A DNA stretch of 64,000 nt from assembly GCF_026151205.1 (NCBI RefSeq), contig NC_087082.1, positions 11,665,997-11,729,996 on the forward strand, read 5' to 3'. Position numbers and translations under genes: made by a program. Under the pieces are notes generated by a model. It saw only the letters and a program-made list of their open reading frames with translations. It made no database searches and was not told the origin of the DNA. Within the stretch, counting starts at the first letter, position 1, and the number at the start of each line of letters is the position of its first letter. This DNA comes from Bolinopsis microptera (taxonomy: Eukaryota > Ctenophora > Tentaculata > Lobata > Bolinopsidae). Positions 62,425 through 64,000 of the stretch are shown piece after piece.

Positions 62425-63505
62425 AGTATGTATTATTAGATATCAGTGATAAGCAGCAAACGAATGATGTGGGTGTATAGTGTACACGAAATATGTTAAA
62501 CGAGAATGTAGGCACAGGTGTTTGTGTTAGAATGATTGTTAATTGTTGCGTAAGCGTGATAAAAGAATGGGTGTTCATGACTTGAACGGAAACGTTTAAT
62601 GTTTTAAATACTTGCAATATTGGTATGTGTTTGTAAAATAACAGGAAGTTTTGGGATATAACAATAACATCACCATTACGTCATGTTCACTGTTCACTCA
62701 GGAATTGCCCAAAAGTCAAAAGTATCCTGCTCAAAATACAGTTGAACAGACAAGTGTTAGCCATGATACTTGACCTTACTCATGAACTGAGTCTAGAAAT
62801 GTGCACATTAAACTTGTCCGATTGTAACTTTACCACTCAAACTGTTACTAAAGTTCACCGGGTGACCACAAGTCCAAGTAGTCTCTGAAACAAATTACAT
62901 AACCCGTGATATCACAACATTACATAATGGAGAGAAGGAGCCACACAGGGCCACTGTGTAGTAACCTGTGTTCTCCTAATCCAATGATATATGATACATG
63001 TTACCCAGGCGAGGTGGTGTCCGGTGTGTGTAGTTTGTAAAACGTGTACACACAACTAGTCACTTCTAGGCTTGTGTAGTGTATTTTAATTGTAGATAAA
63101 CATGGCAAATACTACAAACATGGTAAATACTGCACGTTAGTACACGGAGGATTGTTATTATCTGGGTTAAAAGTCAGATCATACTTAATTCAAATAATAT
63201 TTTGAAGACGACACAAAGTTTCATAAAACTTAGGGAAAAACTTAAGGCTATGATTAGGACTGGTCGAATTACTCCTGCACTATTCAGGGTTGATAAATTG
63301 AGAGCTGTTATACACATGTTATGATACATGAAACATCAAAATAAGTTATCATAAGTTGAGCCCTGAAGAAGCAAATTGGTAAAGGTAAACAATCTTCTGG
63401 TGTAATAGTAAGTGTAAACAATGTATACGTGGAATATTTCTTAAAGTAGCTGCAAGAAGTTAATTATGAGTAAGTATTAATCACGCAATATCAATTGCCA
63501 TTACT
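62425..63505. repeat. Intron segment duplicate, copy 2, indel-rich
   Basis: Same order of anchors as 61148-62145, but differing largely by one- and two-base insertions and deletions. It follows the exon at 62255 and stops where copy 1 meets the splice acceptor, so the exon itself is not duplicated. Short tgtaatgtaattgactgtg repeats precede it at 62280-62350. Confidence 0.8.
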
Positions 63506-63539
63506 AACAAAATTTATCGAATTTTATCGTCTTGTACCA

Positions 63540-63955
63540 CAACTTACCTCAAGAATTTTTCCCTAAACTGTGCTTCTGATAATTTTTGCCTCAACTGTGC
63601 TTCAACTGTTTTTCCCCCGATTGTGCCCCAAGTAACTTTTTGTCCCAGCTGTGCTCCAATGGTGTCCCTTACCTAGCTTGCTAGTCTATTGCTCGCTCCT
63701 CCCACGTTCAGGAAGCTTGAAAAGAGCACAGGGACTGGCGTGCCAGGTAATGGTATCCCAAGTGTGTCTACTTTCCCTAAAATGTGCTTCAAGTCATTTT
63801 TGCCTCGACTGTGTCCCAAATGTATTTGCCCCGACATGTCCCAAGTGCTCAAGTGTGCCCCAAGTAACTTTTTGCCCCAACTGTGCCCCAAGTGTACCCC
63901 AGGAATTTCAATTTTGTGCCCCAATTGTGCTAAGCTAGATTACCAAATTCCCTGA
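63540..63955. repeat. Degenerate repeat of gtgccccaagtaactttttg
   Basis: Irregular units of about 35 bp built on tgtgcyycaa...ttttgcccc. ORFs on both strands here (63651-63955) arise from this repeat and have no gene support. Confidence 0.7.
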
Positions 63956-64000
63956 TAATGAAATAACCCAGAAGTATACTCTATTTATCTTGGCCATAAT

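Noticed and set aside
63651-63955. Cys/Pro-rich ORFs on both strands
   Set aside because: They arise from the degenerate gtgccccaag repeat and overlap each other in several frames.

Overview
The window is nuclear DNA from an animal, almost certainly an invertebrate. Three intron-containing host genes with GT-AG introns have clear animal relatives: a ureohydrolase, an SLC35E2-type transporter and an atypical protein kinase C. The DNA between and inside them is AT-rich and crowded with foldback elements, hAT transposons, truncated LINEs, a Penelope-like element and tandem repeats. I cannot name the phylum. Most predicted small ORFs are chance readings of repeats.

Layout. 1-9.5 kb: the 3' six exons of a formiminoglutamase/arginase-type gene (+). 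Its introns hold a hAT element with an internal 772-bp duplication and a 2.4-kb minisatellite that has amplified the gene's own exon-5 splice donor about 40 times. 11.2-12.6 kb: an intronless 471-codon gene (-) resembling double-hotdog MaoC-type hydratases, with a perfect hairpin just upstream. 12.7-16 kb: small TIR elements and a CpG-rich cluster of ATAATCG words. 16.05-44.55 kb: an SLC35E2-like gene (-) rebuilt from seven exons whose phases and protein alignment agree. Its 24-kb intron holds a repeat complex bounded by inverted arms of about 1.25 kb (22.15-23.40 and 39.24-41.14 kb). Inside the complex are a LINE-ORF1-like gene, two copies of a 3-kb element with GAGGCTAAC repeats, hAT elements, LINE pieces and a possible secreted peptide precursor (36.5-36.7 kb, -).

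44.5-58 kb is mostly mobile DNA: a mariner-like MITE inside an old foldback, a Penelope-like element with a GIY-YIG domain, CR1-like LINE pieces, and two inverted arrays of a 171-bp satellite inside what looks like one TIR element (51.7-56.5 kb). 58.8-62.3 kb: the first six coding exons of an atypical PKC (PB1, pseudosubstrate, C1); its kinase domain lies beyond the right edge. A 1-kb intron segment there is duplicated with indel-rich divergence.

The three conserved host genes are unrelated housekeeping or signalling genes, and I see no operon-like cooperation. The most unusual biology is in how repeats have captured or copied functional signals: splice donors, transposase-binding-like words, and satellites grown inside foldback ends. 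The small prohormone-like ORF is also notable. All boundaries come from reading the sequence by eye; no searches were run.
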